Shown here piece after piece: positions 56,044 through 64,000 of a stretch of DNA of 64,000 bases. Every line of letters begins with the position of its first letter. Position 1 is the first letter of the stretch. Origin of the DNA: Mesorhizobium sp. (GTDB lineage Bacteria; Pseudomonadota; Alphaproteobacteria; Rhizobiales; Rhizobiaceae); NCBI GenBank assembly GCA_019635735.1, contig JAHBYX010000014.1:1-64000 (forward strand). Reading direction: 5' to 3'. The translations under genes and the position numbers were made by a program. Below the pieces are notes generated by a model. That model worked only from the letters and a program-made list of their open reading frames with translations. It had not been told where the DNA came from and made no database searches.

Positions 56044-56745
56044 GTGTCCCGTCTTCACCGCCATCCGGAAAGCCATCTCGTCTCGCGCATCGGCTGGCTG
56101 AGGGCGGCCGTGCTGGGCGCCAACGACGGGATCGTCTCGACGGCCAGCCTGATCGTCGGCGTCGCCGCGGCGTCGGCCGCAGTCTCCGACGTCCTGGTCG
56201 CCGGCGTCGCCGGTCTCGTCGCGGGAGCCATGTCGATGGCGGCCGGCGAATATGTCTCCGTCAGTTCCCAGTCCGACACGGAACAGGCGGATTTGGCGCG
56301 CGAGCGCGCAGAGCTTGCAAGCCAGCCGGAGTTCGAACGCGAGGAACTGGCGCGCATCTATGCCGAGCGGGGCGTCGATCCTGAGCTTGCGCGGAAGGTC
56401 GCCGACCAGCTGATGGCGAAGGATGCGCTCGGCGCCCATGCGCGCGACGAGCTCGGCATTTCCGAGTTCACCACTGCGCGGCCGATCCAGGCGGCCTTGA
56501 CCTCGGCTGCGACCTTCGCCATAGGCGCCGCGCTCCCGCTCCTGATGGTGCTTGTCCTGCCGGCCTCGAAGCTGGTGCTCGGCGTCTCCATCGCCTCGCT
56601 CCTGTTTCTCGCGCTTCTTGGCGCGATCGGGGCCCGGGCCGGCGGCGCGAACGTGCTCAAGGCGACACTCCGCGTCACCTTCTGGGGCGCGCTCGCAATG
56701 GCCCTGACGGCCGGGATCGGTGCGCTGTTCGGGGTTGTGGCATGA
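56044..56745 (+). CDS. VIT1/CCC1-family membrane transporter
   Basis: 233 residues. The N-terminus SRIGWLRAAVLGANDGIVST is the VIT family signature (Asp in the first helix), followed by GAMSMAAGEYVSVSSQSD, the conserved Met/Glu-rich metal site of helix 2. A charged cytoplasmic loop (about 75-145) separates helices 2 and 3, and the C-terminal three helices follow. The family moves Fe(II) or Mn(II). GTG 56044 is the likely start. No iron regulator site was seen. Confidence 0.87.
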   Translation: MSRLHRHPESHLVSRIGWLRAAVLGANDGIVSTASLIVGVAAASAAVSDVLVAGVAGLVAGAMSMAAGEYVSVSSQSDTEQADLARERAELASQPEFEREELARIYAERGVDPELARKVADQLMAKDALGAHARDELGISEFTTARPIQAALTSAATFAIGAALPLLMVLVLPASKLVLGVSIASLLFLALLGAIGARAGGANVLKATLRVTFWGALAMALTAGIGALFGVVA

Positions 56746-56800
56746 TGGCTGTGTGCCGAACCCTGCGAGACGCTCGATCGAGGGAAGCTTCGGCGAACCG

Positions 56801-57517
56801 CTAGGCGACGCTGCCGCCGCCGTCGACCAGCACAACGCTGCCGGTCATGAACCCGTTCTGCATCAGATGGACGACCTGGGCCGCGATCTCCTCCGGTTTG
56901 CCGATCCGCTTCAAGGGCAGGGCAGCGGCGGTGCGGTCGAACAGAGCCTGGCGTTCGGCGAGCGGCAGGAAATCCCACCACGGCGTCTCGATGCGTCCGG
57001 GCGAGACGCAATTGACCCTGACCGGCGCCATCTCGGTCGCCAGCGCCTTCGCGAGCGTGTCGAGCGCCGCGTTGATGGCGCTCAGCATCGTGGCCGAGCC
57101 GGTCGGGCGCGTGCCGATCATGCCGGAGACCAGGGTAAGGCTGCCTTCGGGACGGATGCGGGCAGCGTGGGCGACGTGGACCGCGCCCCAGAATTTGCTC
57201 TCCATCGCCTCGCGCTCGTCGGCGAGGCTGCGCCGGCGAAGCGGTCCGACGGAAAGCTCCGCCGCGGAGACGACCACGTGGTGGAACGGGTCGCGCGAGG
57301 CGAAGAATTCCGCCACCGCCGCGGCGTCGCGAATGTCGAGGGCGGCTGTCTGCACCTCTCCGATCGCGGCGGCCGCCTCACGCAGCCGGATGGGCGTGCG
57401 CGAGGCAATCGTGATGCGTGCGCCGAGTGCGCGCGCGGCTTGCGCGGTGGCGAAGCCGATGCCGGACGAGCCGCCGAAGACCGCGACGGTCTGCCCCGAC
57501 AGCGCCCCCCGGTTCAC
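56801..57517 (-). CDS. SDR-family oxidoreductase
   Basis: 238 residues from GTG 57517, which overlaps the upstream dehydrogenase stop (GTGA). The cofactor motif is VAVFGGSSGIGFATAQ. The middle segment is VVVSAAELSVG, a changed version of the usual NNAG, and no Tyr-x-x-x-Lys catalytic pair is seen after VSGMIG: the region reads SATMLSAINAALDTLAKAL. That is odd and may mean a divergent enzyme. Last gene of the leftward TRAP operon. Confidence 0.82.
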   Translation of the reverse strand: MNRGALSGQTVAVFGGSSGIGFATAQAARALGARITIASRTPIRLREAAAAIGEVQTAALDIRDAAAVAEFFASRDPFHHVVVSAAELSVGPLRRRSLADEREAMESKFWGAVHVAHAARIRPEGSLTLVSGMIGTRPTGSATMLSAINAALDTLAKALATEMAPVRVNCVSPGRIETPWWDFLPLAERQALFDRTAAALPLKRIGKPEEIAAQVVHLMQNGFMTGSVVLVDGGGSVA

Positions 57518-58440
57518 GACGCGTCGCCCCCGCTCTTGCTGCCATCCAGCGTCGACCCGGCGATGAGTTCGCTGAACTTCGCGACGGCGGTGTGGTCCTG
57601 CCCGGGCCCGAGAACCTTCTGCGCGCTCGCCCACATGTCCAGGCACAGGCCGGAGAAGGGGGCGGGGGTAGAGGTCGCGTTGGCGACGCCGAGCGCGATG
57701 CCGAGATCCTTGACCATCAGGTCGAGGCCGAAGCCGGCGTCGAACTTGCGCGACAGGACGAACTGCTTGAACTTCTTCTGGGTCGAGTTGTTCATGCCGG
57801 TGGAGACGTTCAGCACGTCGACCATAAGCGCCGGATCGAGCCCGAACTTCTGGCCGATGAGCAGCGCCTCGACGCCGATCAGGAAGCCGCCGGCGCTGAC
57901 CAGATTGTTGAGCGCCTTCATCGCGTGCGCGCTGCCGATCGGGCCGGTGCGGACGATCGACGTGCCCATAGCCTTCAGGACCGGCTCGGCCCGGTCGATG
58001 GCGGCCGCGTCGCCGCCGGCCATGATCGCGAGCTCACCGGTCCTGGCGCGCGACACGCCGCCCGAGACCGGTGCGTCGATCATCGCAATCCGCCGTTCCG
58101 CGACCTTTCCGGCGAGGGTACGGGTGACATCGGGCACGCCGCTGGACATGTCGACGATCAGCGCGCCTTCGGCCAGGCCCGCGAGCGCTCCGTCCTCGCC
58201 ATCCAGGACCTTCTCCACGATCGCGCTCGACGGCAGCATGGTGACGAGGATGTCCGAGGTCGAGGCCGCGTCCTTCGGCGTTGCCGCGGCGCGGGCGCCG
58301 GTCGCGGCCGCGACGCGCGCGGTGCGGGCGGCGTCGGCGTCGCAGACAGTAAGCGCGAATCCCGCCGCGGCCAGCCGCGCCACCATCGGTTCGCCCATGG
58401 CGCCGAGGCCGATGAAGCCGATGCGGAGTGTCTCTTGCAT
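57514..58440 (-). CDS. NAD(P)-dependent beta-hydroxyacid dehydrogenase (HIBADH family)
   Basis: 308 residues. The Rossmann motif GFIGLGAMGEPMVARLAAAG is at the N-terminus. DAPVSGGVSRARTGELAIMAGG and the catalytic-lysine motif SAHAMKALNNLVSAG are both kept. Members oxidise 3-hydroxyisobutyrate, tartronate semialdehyde, 6-phosphogluconate-like or related beta-hydroxy acids. Substrate unknown. It lies after dctM by 20 bases and overlaps the SDR gene, so is part of the catabolic operon. Confidence 0.9.
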   Translation of the reverse strand: MQETLRIGFIGLGAMGEPMVARLAAAGFALTVCDADAARTARVAAATGARAAATPKDAASTSDILVTMLPSSAIVEKVLDGEDGALAGLAEGALIVDMSSGVPDVTRTLAGKVAERRIAMIDAPVSGGVSRARTGELAIMAGGDAAAIDRAEPVLKAMGTSIVRTGPIGSAHAMKALNNLVSAGGFLIGVEALLIGQKFGLDPALMVDVLNVSTGMNNSTQKKFKQFVLSRKFDAGFGLDLMVKDLGIALGVANATSTPAPFSGLCLDMWASAQKVLGPGQDHTAVAKFSELIAGSTLDGSKSGGDAS

Positions 58441-58460
58441 GGGATATGGCCTCGACTTGA

Positions 58461-59774
58461 TCAGTTGAACATCTGGCGCGGGAGCCAGAGGGACAGGTCC
58501 GGAAACGCGATGAGCAGGGCGAGGACGACCGCCTCGATCACGATGAACGGCACGATGCCCCGGTAGATTTCCGCCAGCTTCACCTTGCCTTCGGACGCGC
58601 CGATGACGGCGAACAGGTTCATGCCGACCGGCGGCGTGAGGACCGCGAGCTCGACCAGCTTGACCATGATCACCCCGAACCAGACGCCGTCATAGCCGAG
58701 GGACGTGACCATCGGATAGACGAAGGGCAAGGTCATCACCTGCATGGCGAGCGGATCCATGAACATGCCGAGCACCGCGAACACCGCGATCAGGATGAGC
58801 ATGAACAGGATGGGCGAAAGCTCCAGGGACTGAAGCATGTCCGTGGCGGCTGTTACGGTGCCTGCGACGAGGAAGAAACGCGTGAACAGCAGGCCGCCGA
58901 TGATGACGATGAACAGCGCCGCAGTGACGCCGGCCGCCGAGCGGAGGCAGTCGCCAAGCTCGGAACTGGTGAGCTTGCGCCGCGCCAGGGCGATGACCAG
59001 CGCGCCGATGGCGCCGAGCGCGCCGGCGCCCGAGGGGGTGGTATAGCCGAGGTAGATGCCGCCGATAACCAGTCCGGCCAGAAGGAAGGTGGCCCACAGG
59101 CCGACGGCGCTGCGTGCGATTTCGGGAAGCCTTGCGCGCGGCTGCGGCGGAGGCGCCAGATGCGGGCGCGCCCGCACCAGGAATGCCGTGCCGATCATGT
59201 AGGCGGCGGTGGTGAGGATGCCCGGCACGACGCCCGCGATGAGCAGTTCTGCCACCGATTCGCCGGTGAGCAGCCCGTAGATGACGAAGCTGATCGACGG
59301 CGGGATGAGCGCCGCGATCGTGCCGGCGGCGGCGATGCAGCCGGCGGAGAAGGCGCGGTCGTAGCCGAGCCGCAGCATTTCGGTCAGCGCGATGCGGGTG
59401 AACAGGGCCGCATTGACGAGTGTCGAACCGGAGATCGCGGCAAAGCCGGCGGAGGCCAGGATCGTCGCCTGGAACAGCGCGCCGCGGGCGGAGCGCAGGA
59501 CGAGGTTGGAGAAGCCGAACAATTCCTGCGTGATGCCCGAGGCGGAAGCGATCGCTCCCATCAGGACGAACATCGGGATCACGACGAAACTGTAATCCGA
59601 CGCCATCGCGAAGGGCAGGTTCGACAAGGTGTTGATGGCAAACGCCGACCCGCCTGTCGTCCACAGGCCGACAACGGCGACGGCCGCCATGGCGATGCCG
59701 ACCGGCACGCCGATCAGGGAAAGGGCGAGCATGGCGCCGATGGCAAGGGCGCCGATCGAAAGCGGATCAAGCAT
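58461..59774 (-). CDS. dctM: TRAP transporter large permease (DctM)
   Basis: 437 residues and about 12 hydrophobic helices. Typical DctM motifs include PFAMASDYSFVVIPMFVLMG and AGTIAALIPPSISFVIYGLL, with ELAVLTPPVGMNLFAVIGAS near the end. It is the transport channel of the sodium-driven TRAP system for organic acids. The start overlaps the dctQ stop by eight bases. The substrate is set by DctP and is unknown. Confidence 0.94.
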   Translation of the reverse strand: MLDPLSIGALAIGAMLALSLIGVPVGIAMAAVAVVGLWTTGGSAFAINTLSNLPFAMASDYSFVVIPMFVLMGAIASASGITQELFGFSNLVLRSARGALFQATILASAGFAAISGSTLVNAALFTRIALTEMLRLGYDRAFSAGCIAAAGTIAALIPPSISFVIYGLLTGESVAELLIAGVVPGILTTAAYMIGTAFLVRARPHLAPPPQPRARLPEIARSAVGLWATFLLAGLVIGGIYLGYTTPSGAGALGAIGALVIALARRKLTSSELGDCLRSAAGVTAALFIVIIGGLLFTRFFLVAGTVTAATDMLQSLELSPILFMLILIAVFAVLGMFMDPLAMQVMTLPFVYPMVTSLGYDGVWFGVIMVKLVELAVLTPPVGMNLFAVIGASEGKVKLAEIYRGIVPFIVIEAVVLALLIAFPDLSLWLPRQMFN

Positions 59775-60294
59775 CGCGCTGCCCCTCGCCCGGAGCTGTC
59801 GACGTCTTGCCCGCTACCTGGAGAACCAGCTGGCGCAGGAATTCCGCCGTCGCCAGCCATGCCCCGAAGGCGGCGACGCTCTTGAAGGGAGCGACCGGAA
59901 AGGCGAGCGCGCCAAGCGCCGTTTCCTTGAAGTTCCAGGACGAAATCGCCAGTCGCGTCGTCTGCCAGGCGATGAGCCCCATCAGGACGCCCGCTATCGT
60001 CAGCGAAAGGATGCTCGACAGGCGCCGGGCGGTCGGCCCCATGGACTGGGTGGCGATGTCGATGACGATGTGGGACCCGCGGGCCTGCGCCTCGGCCAGG
60101 CCGAGAAACACGATGACGGCGAGCAGGGCGCCGGAGAGTTCGACCATGCCCGGAATGGGCTTCCAGAAGAGGTTGGTCGATATGACGTCGACCGTCCCCA
60201 TCAGTCCGACGATCAGCAGAAGGGCGGAAGCCGCGAGGAAGCCGACATAGGAAACCCGCCGCAGCAGGCCGTCGAGGCGGGCAAAGAACGACAT
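59767..60294 (-). CDS. dctQ: TRAP transporter small permease (DctQ)
   Basis: 175 residues and four helices (FLAASALLLIVGLMGTVDVI, ELSGALLAVIVFLGLAEAQA, SSILSLTIAGVLMGLIAWQ and a C-terminal one). The ARGSHIVIDI motif is usual for DctQ. It supports the DctM channel. It starts about 65 bases after the dctP stop. Confidence 0.92.
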   Translation of the reverse strand: MSFFARLDGLLRRVSYVGFLAASALLLIVGLMGTVDVISTNLFWKPIPGMVELSGALLAVIVFLGLAEAQARGSHIVIDIATQSMGPTARRLSSILSLTIAGVLMGLIAWQTTRLAISSWNFKETALGALAFPVAPFKSVAAFGAWLATAEFLRQLVLQVAGKTSTAPGEGQRDA

Positions 60295-60359
60295 GAAATC
60301 ACCGTGGGTGCGATGGACACCTGCGCCGGGCCGCGGGGACCCGGCGCGAGGCCGAAGGT

Positions 60360-61376
60360 TCAGCGGTTGGCGCGGATATAGTCGGCGAGTTCCTTCGCCT
60401 CGGCGCCCTTGCCCATTTCGTCCATCTTTTTGGCCCAGACATCAAGCATGTCCGGCACCTTGGCCTTGAGGGCATCCATCTCCTCGAAGGGGACGATTTC
60501 CATGCCCGCCGCCTTCAGGCCATCGATAGCCTTGGCCTCGTCGCCCGCGATCAGCTCGTTGCCGAATTTCTCAGCATCGGCGGCAACCTCCTCGAACAGC
60601 TTGCGCACGTTCTCGGGCAGGGCCTCCCACTTGCTCTTGGAGGTGAACAGGGTGTGGGCGCTGATGACGCCGAAGGAGATGTCCGTGCCGTATCTGGCGA
60701 CCTGGTCGATCTTGAAGGCCTTGACGGCGGAGTTGAACATGTAGGTGCAGTCCATCGCGCCGGACTGCATCGCCTGGACCATGTCGACCGGCGGAATGTT
60801 GACCGGGATCGCGCCGATCGACTCGAACATCACCGGCACGAAGGAGCCGTAGGAACGGACCTTGGCGTTCTGCAGGTCGGCCATCGTCTTGATCGGCTTG
60901 GTGCAATAGAAGCGGTAGTCGGGCAGGTAGCGGTAGAGCACCGGGTGCAGATTGGCCGCGGCAAGCTCGGCTTTGATCGTCGCGTTGGTGGTGAAGATGT
61001 CCGCGGTGAGCCGGTTGAGCTTCGGTCCGTCGGTGTAGGTGAACGGCAGCGCGTTGGTGACGGCGGTGAACGGCATGCGCGAGAACTGGTTGCCGGTGAC
61101 GATCAGGCCGAAGTCGACCGCGCCCGACCCGACGAGGTCGACCATCTCGGCTTCGCCGCCGAGCGTGTTCGCCCAGAAATGCTGGATCTTGATCTTGCCG
61201 CCGCTCCGCTTTTCGATCTCGGACGAGAAGTAGGTGTCGATCTTCGACGTGTTCACCACCTCCGGGATGTTGGAGGAATAGCGAAGGGACATTTCCGGAT
61301 AGTCCTGCGCCATCGCGGCATGGGCGCCGAGAGTGCAGAATGCGGCGAGGGGCGCCATCAGGCGTAGAAATTTCAT
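60360..61376 (-). CDS. dctP: TRAP transporter solute-binding protein (DctP)
   Basis: 338 residues from ATG 61376, with a signal peptide (MKFLRLMAPLAAFCTLGAHA, cleaved near AMAQ). The substrate carboxylate-binding arginine is in NAKVRSYGSF, followed by the helix VDMVQAMQSGAMDCTY. It captures an organic acid in the periplasm. The start shares an intergenic region with the lactonase, where a FadR-type operator lies. First gene of the leftward operon dctP-dctQ-dctM-HIBADH-SDR. Confidence 0.93.
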   Translation of the reverse strand: MKFLRLMAPLAAFCTLGAHAAMAQDYPEMSLRYSSNIPEVVNTSKIDTYFSSEIEKRSGGKIKIQHFWANTLGGEAEMVDLVGSGAVDFGLIVTGNQFSRMPFTAVTNALPFTYTDGPKLNRLTADIFTTNATIKAELAAANLHPVLYRYLPDYRFYCTKPIKTMADLQNAKVRSYGSFVPVMFESIGAIPVNIPPVDMVQAMQSGAMDCTYMFNSAVKAFKIDQVARYGTDISFGVISAHTLFTSKSKWEALPENVRKLFEEVAADAEKFGNELIAGDEAKAIDGLKAAGMEIVPFEEMDALKAKVPDMLDVWAKKMDEMGKGAEAKELADYIRANR

Positions 61377-61455
61377 CGAAATCCTCCCAAGGATCGGGTC
61401 TGCGTCAGAGCAGCCAAAACGTGAAGCCGCAGGACACTCCTGCCACAACGGCAGT

Positions 61456-61479
61456 TTGTCATACAACATGACGGTATGA
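61456..61479. promoter_or_regulatory. FadR/GntR-type operator, divergent dctP/lactonase promoter
   Basis: TTGTCATACAA at 61456-61466 fits the TNGTNNNACNA consensus of FadR-subfamily GntR regulators. TCATAC at 61459-61464 is also inverted as GTATGA at 61474-61479. A matching copy lies before the serine hydrolase gene. Confidence 0.55.
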
Positions 61480-61518
61480 TAATTCAAGCCGAGTCGAGTT
61501 TGATTTCTGGAGGACGCC

Positions 61519-62325
61519 GTGAACCCCACCTACGAAGTGCTCGCCCTGCGCTATGCGACGACGGATCCGGACCGCCCGCGACGCGAGAACTTCATGCCGG
61601 GGATGGACCTTCACGACGCTCCGATGCCGCTCGACTATTACATCTGGGTGATCCGTGGGCATGGCCGCCTGCTCGTCGTGGATACGGGATTTGGCAAAGA
61701 CGCCGCGAACGAACGGCACCGCACCCTGCTGCACGAGCCCGCGGCGCTGCTGAAACGTGCCGGGATCGACGCGGCTGCGGTTCCCGACGTGATCCTCACC
61801 CACCTGCATTACGACCACGCGGGATCGCTCGACGCGTTTGAGGGCGCCACTTTCCACCTTCAGGACGAGGAGATGCGCTACGCCACGGGACGGCCAATGT
61901 GCCACGCCTGCCTGCGCGCGCCGTTCAATCTCCGCGACGTGCTTCAGGCGGTCGGGCTGGTGCATTCGGGGCGGGTCCGGTTTCACGACGGCGTCGCGGA
62001 GCTTTATCCCGGCATATCGCTGCACCGGGTCGGCGGCCATACCGGCGGGCTGCAGGTCGTACGGGTGGCGACGGATCGCGGTCCGCTCGTGCTGGCATCC
62101 GATGCCTTCCACTTCACCGAGAACCGGCTGCGCCGCGCGCCGTTTCCGATCGTCTACCATATCGGCGAGATGCTCGAAGGCTACCGGCGCTGCGAGGAAC
62201 TGGCCGGCGGCTGCGAGGATCTCCTGATCCCGGGACACGATCCGGACGTGCGCGAGCGCTGGCCGGCGCTGATCCCCGGTTTCGAGGATATCGTGCGTCT
62301 CGATCTCCCGCCGCTCCGAGATTAA
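61519..62325 (+). CDS. Metallo-beta-lactamase-fold hydrolase, AHL-lactonase-like
   Basis: 268 residues from GTG 61519 after TTCTGGAGGACGCC. Metal ligands are complete: HLHYDH (95-100), His in RVGGHTGG, Asp in LASDAFHF and His in PGHDPD, as in the N-acyl homoserine lactonase subfamily. It could hydrolyse a lactone or ester. Since it is next to a carboxylate importer, a catabolic lactonase role is more likely than signal quenching. Divergent from dctP. Confidence 0.88.
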   Translation: MNPTYEVLALRYATTDPDRPRRENFMPGMDLHDAPMPLDYYIWVIRGHGRLLVVDTGFGKDAANERHRTLLHEPAALLKRAGIDAAAVPDVILTHLHYDHAGSLDAFEGATFHLQDEEMRYATGRPMCHACLRAPFNLRDVLQAVGLVHSGRVRFHDGVAELYPGISLHRVGGHTGGLQVVRVATDRGPLVLASDAFHFTENRLRRAPFPIVYHIGEMLEGYRRCEELAGGCEDLLIPGHDPDVRERWPALIPGFEDIVRLDLPPLRD

Positions 62326-62338
62326 GCTGACTGTCGTC

Positions 62339-62367
62339 TTGACATACTGTCATACAAATTGTTATCC
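62339..62367 (+). promoter_or_regulatory. Promoter with embedded FadR-type operator before serine hydrolase
   Basis: TTGACA (62339-62344), 17 bases, TTATCC (62362-62367). Inside the spacer, CTGTCATACAA at 62347-62357 repeats ten of the eleven bases of the operator at 61456. A bound repressor would block this promoter. Confidence 0.55.
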
Positions 62368-62393
62368 GCTTGCTGAACACGGCGGGAGGAAAG

Positions 62394-63578
62394 ATGCAGT
62401 TCGACAAGACCGTTTCCGCGCGCGGACACGAATTCCGTCTCACCGGATCTTATGACTCGGCCTTCGCCAGGGTCGCCGAAGCGTTCGCGCAGAACTATTC
62501 GGTAGAGGAAGAAATCGGCTCGGCCACGACGATCTATGTCGACGGCCGCAAGGTCGTCGACCTGTGGGGCGGTTACCGGGACGCCGACTATGTCAGGCCG
62601 TGGGAGCAGGATACGATCGTCTGCATGATGTCGGTCGCCAAGGGCATCGCCGGCATGAGCTTCAACATGCTGATCGACCGGGGTGTGGTCGATCCCGACA
62701 AGCCGGTCGCAGACTACTGGCCCGAATTTGCCCAGAACGGCAAGGAAGGCGTGCTCGTCCGCCATGTGCTCGACCATACCGCCGGCCTGCCGGTGGTGCT
62801 CGATCCGCTGTGGAAGGGCGCGGTCTTCGACTGCGACGCGATCGTCGCGGCGCTGGAGAAGCAGGCGCCACTGTGGGAACCGGGCACGGTGGCGGCCTAT
62901 CACATCCACACCCAGGGCAACCTTCTGGGCGAGATCGTGCGGCGGGTGACGGGCAAGCGCTTCCCGCAATTCATCGCCGACGAGGTGACCGACCCGCTCG
63001 GCGCGGACTACCAGTACGGCAATCTCTCCGATGCCGACCTCGCCCGTTGCGCGACGCTGGTTCCCACGGTCGAGGGAACCCTTCTGGCCAAGCGCGACAC
63101 CGATCCGGACGCGCTCGTCTCGAAGGGCTTCACCCAGTTTCCCGACGAGCCGCTGCCGGTGACGCTCAACTCCACCGCCTGGCGGCGCGCCGAGATCACC
63201 AGCGCGTCGGGCCACGGCAATCCGCGCGCGGTCGCGCGCATCTACGGCGCGGTGGCGCGCGGCGGCTCGCTGGACGGCGTCACGCTGATGTCGCCGCAAA
63301 CGATCGAGGACATGCTCGTCGAGCAGCACAACCAGTTCGAGCGCATGCAGCAGCGACCCTACCACCAGGGCCGCGGCATCCTGCTGAACACGCCCGTCTC
63401 GGTCTGGATGGGCCCCAACATGCGCGCCTTCGGCCATCACGGCTTCGGCGGCTCCATCGGCTTCGGCGATCCGGATGCGAAGATCGGATTCTCCTATGCG
63501 TGCAACAAGATGCATGCGGTCGGGGACAACGGCCCCCGCGCGCGTCGCATCATCGAAGCCCTCTACGAGGTTCTCTAG
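62394..63578 (+). CDS. Serine hydrolase, class C beta-lactamase/EstB fold
   Basis: 394 residues from ATG 62394, following CGGGAGGAAAG. The nucleophile is in MMSVAKGI (S80, K83). The DHTAGLP and YHIHTQGNLLGEI segments replace the YxN of true beta-lactamases, and GHHGFGGS is the third element. No signal peptide is seen, so it is likely a cytoplasmic esterase or lactone/amide hydrolase. It is 68 bases after the lactonase, with its own promoter and operator, and three bases before an SDR gene. Confidence 0.88.
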   Translation: MQFDKTVSARGHEFRLTGSYDSAFARVAEAFAQNYSVEEEIGSATTIYVDGRKVVDLWGGYRDADYVRPWEQDTIVCMMSVAKGIAGMSFNMLIDRGVVDPDKPVADYWPEFAQNGKEGVLVRHVLDHTAGLPVVLDPLWKGAVFDCDAIVAALEKQAPLWEPGTVAAYHIHTQGNLLGEIVRRVTGKRFPQFIADEVTDPLGADYQYGNLSDADLARCATLVPTVEGTLLAKRDTDPDALVSKGFTQFPDEPLPVTLNSTAWRRAEITSASGHGNPRAVARIYGAVARGGSLDGVTLMSPQTIEDMLVEQHNQFERMQQRPYHQGRGILLNTPVSVWMGPNMRAFGHHGFGGSIGFGDPDAKIGFSYACNKMHAVGDNGPRARRIIEALYEVL

Positions 63579-63581
63579 GTC

Positions 63582-64000
63582 ATGGTTGCATCCTCCCGAG
63601 CACCCGTGGCGGCCGTGACCGGCGGCGCAGGCGGCATTGGCGAAGCCTGCGTCGCCCGGCTGCGAGCCCAGGGCTGGCAGGTCGTGGTCCTCGACCGCAA
63701 CATGGATCTCGCCCGCGAGGTCACGGCCCGCCATGGCGCGATTGCTCGCGAGATCGACCTCGCCGACGCGGCGAGCATCGACGCCGCCGCAGCATGGGTC
63801 GAACGCGAGGTCGGCCCGTGCTCGGCGCTCGCCGCGGTCGCAGCGCATCTCGAGAACCCGCACATGCCGGAAAAGCAGGACGAGGCCGAGTGGGACGCCA
63901 TCCTGCGCGTCAACCTCACCGGCACGTTCCGGACGCTGACCGCGTTCGGCGCCGGCATGCTGGAGCGCGGCCAGGGGTCGATCGTGACGGTCGGCTCCAT
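63582..64000 (+). CDS. SDR-family oxidoreductase, truncated by window edge
   Basis: First 139 codons. The cofactor motif VTGGAGGIGEACVARLRAQG and a late VNLTGTFRTLTAF segment are visible; the catalytic Tyr-x-x-x-Lys lies beyond the window. The start ATG 63582 is three bases after the serine hydrolase stop, so they are translationally linked. Part of the rightward arm of the catabolic cluster; substrate unknown. Confidence 0.88.
   Translation, partial: MVASSRAPVAAVTGGAGGIGEACVARLRAQGWQVVVLDRNMDLAREVTARHGAIAREIDLADAASIDAAAAWVEREVGPCSALAAVAAHLENPHMPEKQDEAEWDAILRVNLTGTFRTLTAFGAGMLERGQGSIVTVGS

Noticed and set aside
61519..62325. Dedicated quorum-quenching lactonase
   Set aside because: The fold and ligands fit, but the context is a carboxylate uptake and dehydrogenase cluster, so a catabolic substrate is at least as likely.

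Overview
The window is high-GC, densely coded chromosomal DNA of an alphaproteobacterium, most likely a Hyphomicrobiales (Rhizobiales) member close to Mesorhizobium and other Phyllobacteriaceae. This is inferred from conserved gene blocks (lptC-lptA-lptB-rpoN-hpf-ptsN; sppA-ihfB-lapA; maeB next to mutS; glnD-murJ and trpS-usp-nifU), the Hsp20-DUF1150 pair, tandem Ku genes, an OlsB-type ornithine lipid acyltransferase and rhizobial-style intergenic palindromes. No species is claimed.

Layout. 1-8.5 kb: a truncated DMT transporter, typA, a VOC protein and GST, a ribokinase, a nucleoside hydrolase and a heat-shock hsp20-DUF1150 pair. 8.5-13.6 kb: a leftward block of LPS export genes (lptC-lptA-lptB), sigma-54 (rpoN), hibernation factor (hpf) and nitrogen PTS (ptsN). 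13.8-20.1 kb: rightward sppA, ihfB, lapA-like, an ornithine cyclodeaminase relative, two RNA methyltransferases, lspA and an acrylyl-CoA reductase-like enzyme. 20.2-23.6 kb: a hybrid histidine kinase, olsB and a 33-residue membrane peptide. 23.7-27.1 kb: an arsR-arsC-acr3-arsC arsenic operon with a visible operator, plus a DMT transporter. 27.2-29.1 kb: two Ku genes. 29.4-34.6 kb: malic enzyme and mutS. 34.8-45.3 kb: a GGDEF-EAL protein, three transporters, glnD and murJ. 45.4-49.7 kb: an unknown membrane/secreted pair, trpS, usp, a small palindromic mobile-type repeat and an Nfu-type Fe-S protein. 49.7-51.1 kb: a heptamer tandem repeat and an IS110-family element that splits a REP-like palindrome. 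51.2-56.7 kb: L,D-transpeptidase, cueR-like regulator, BMP binding protein, msrA, membrane proteins, tRNA-Ser(GGA) and a VIT-family transporter. 56.8-64 kb: a divergent catabolic cluster with a tripartite TRAP transporter, dehydrogenases, a lactonase-type metallo-hydrolase and a serine hydrolase, with two matching FadR/GntR-type operator sequences.

Most of the window is core genome. The accessory signals are the IS110 element with its long non-coding leader (candidate bridge RNA holding an 11-base match to the flank), the arsenic operon, the TRAP cluster and several intergenic repeat families. No rRNA, CRISPR array or prophage was seen. Start codons were chosen from Shine-Dalgarno spacing, overlaps and family N-termini; several are GTG or TTG.
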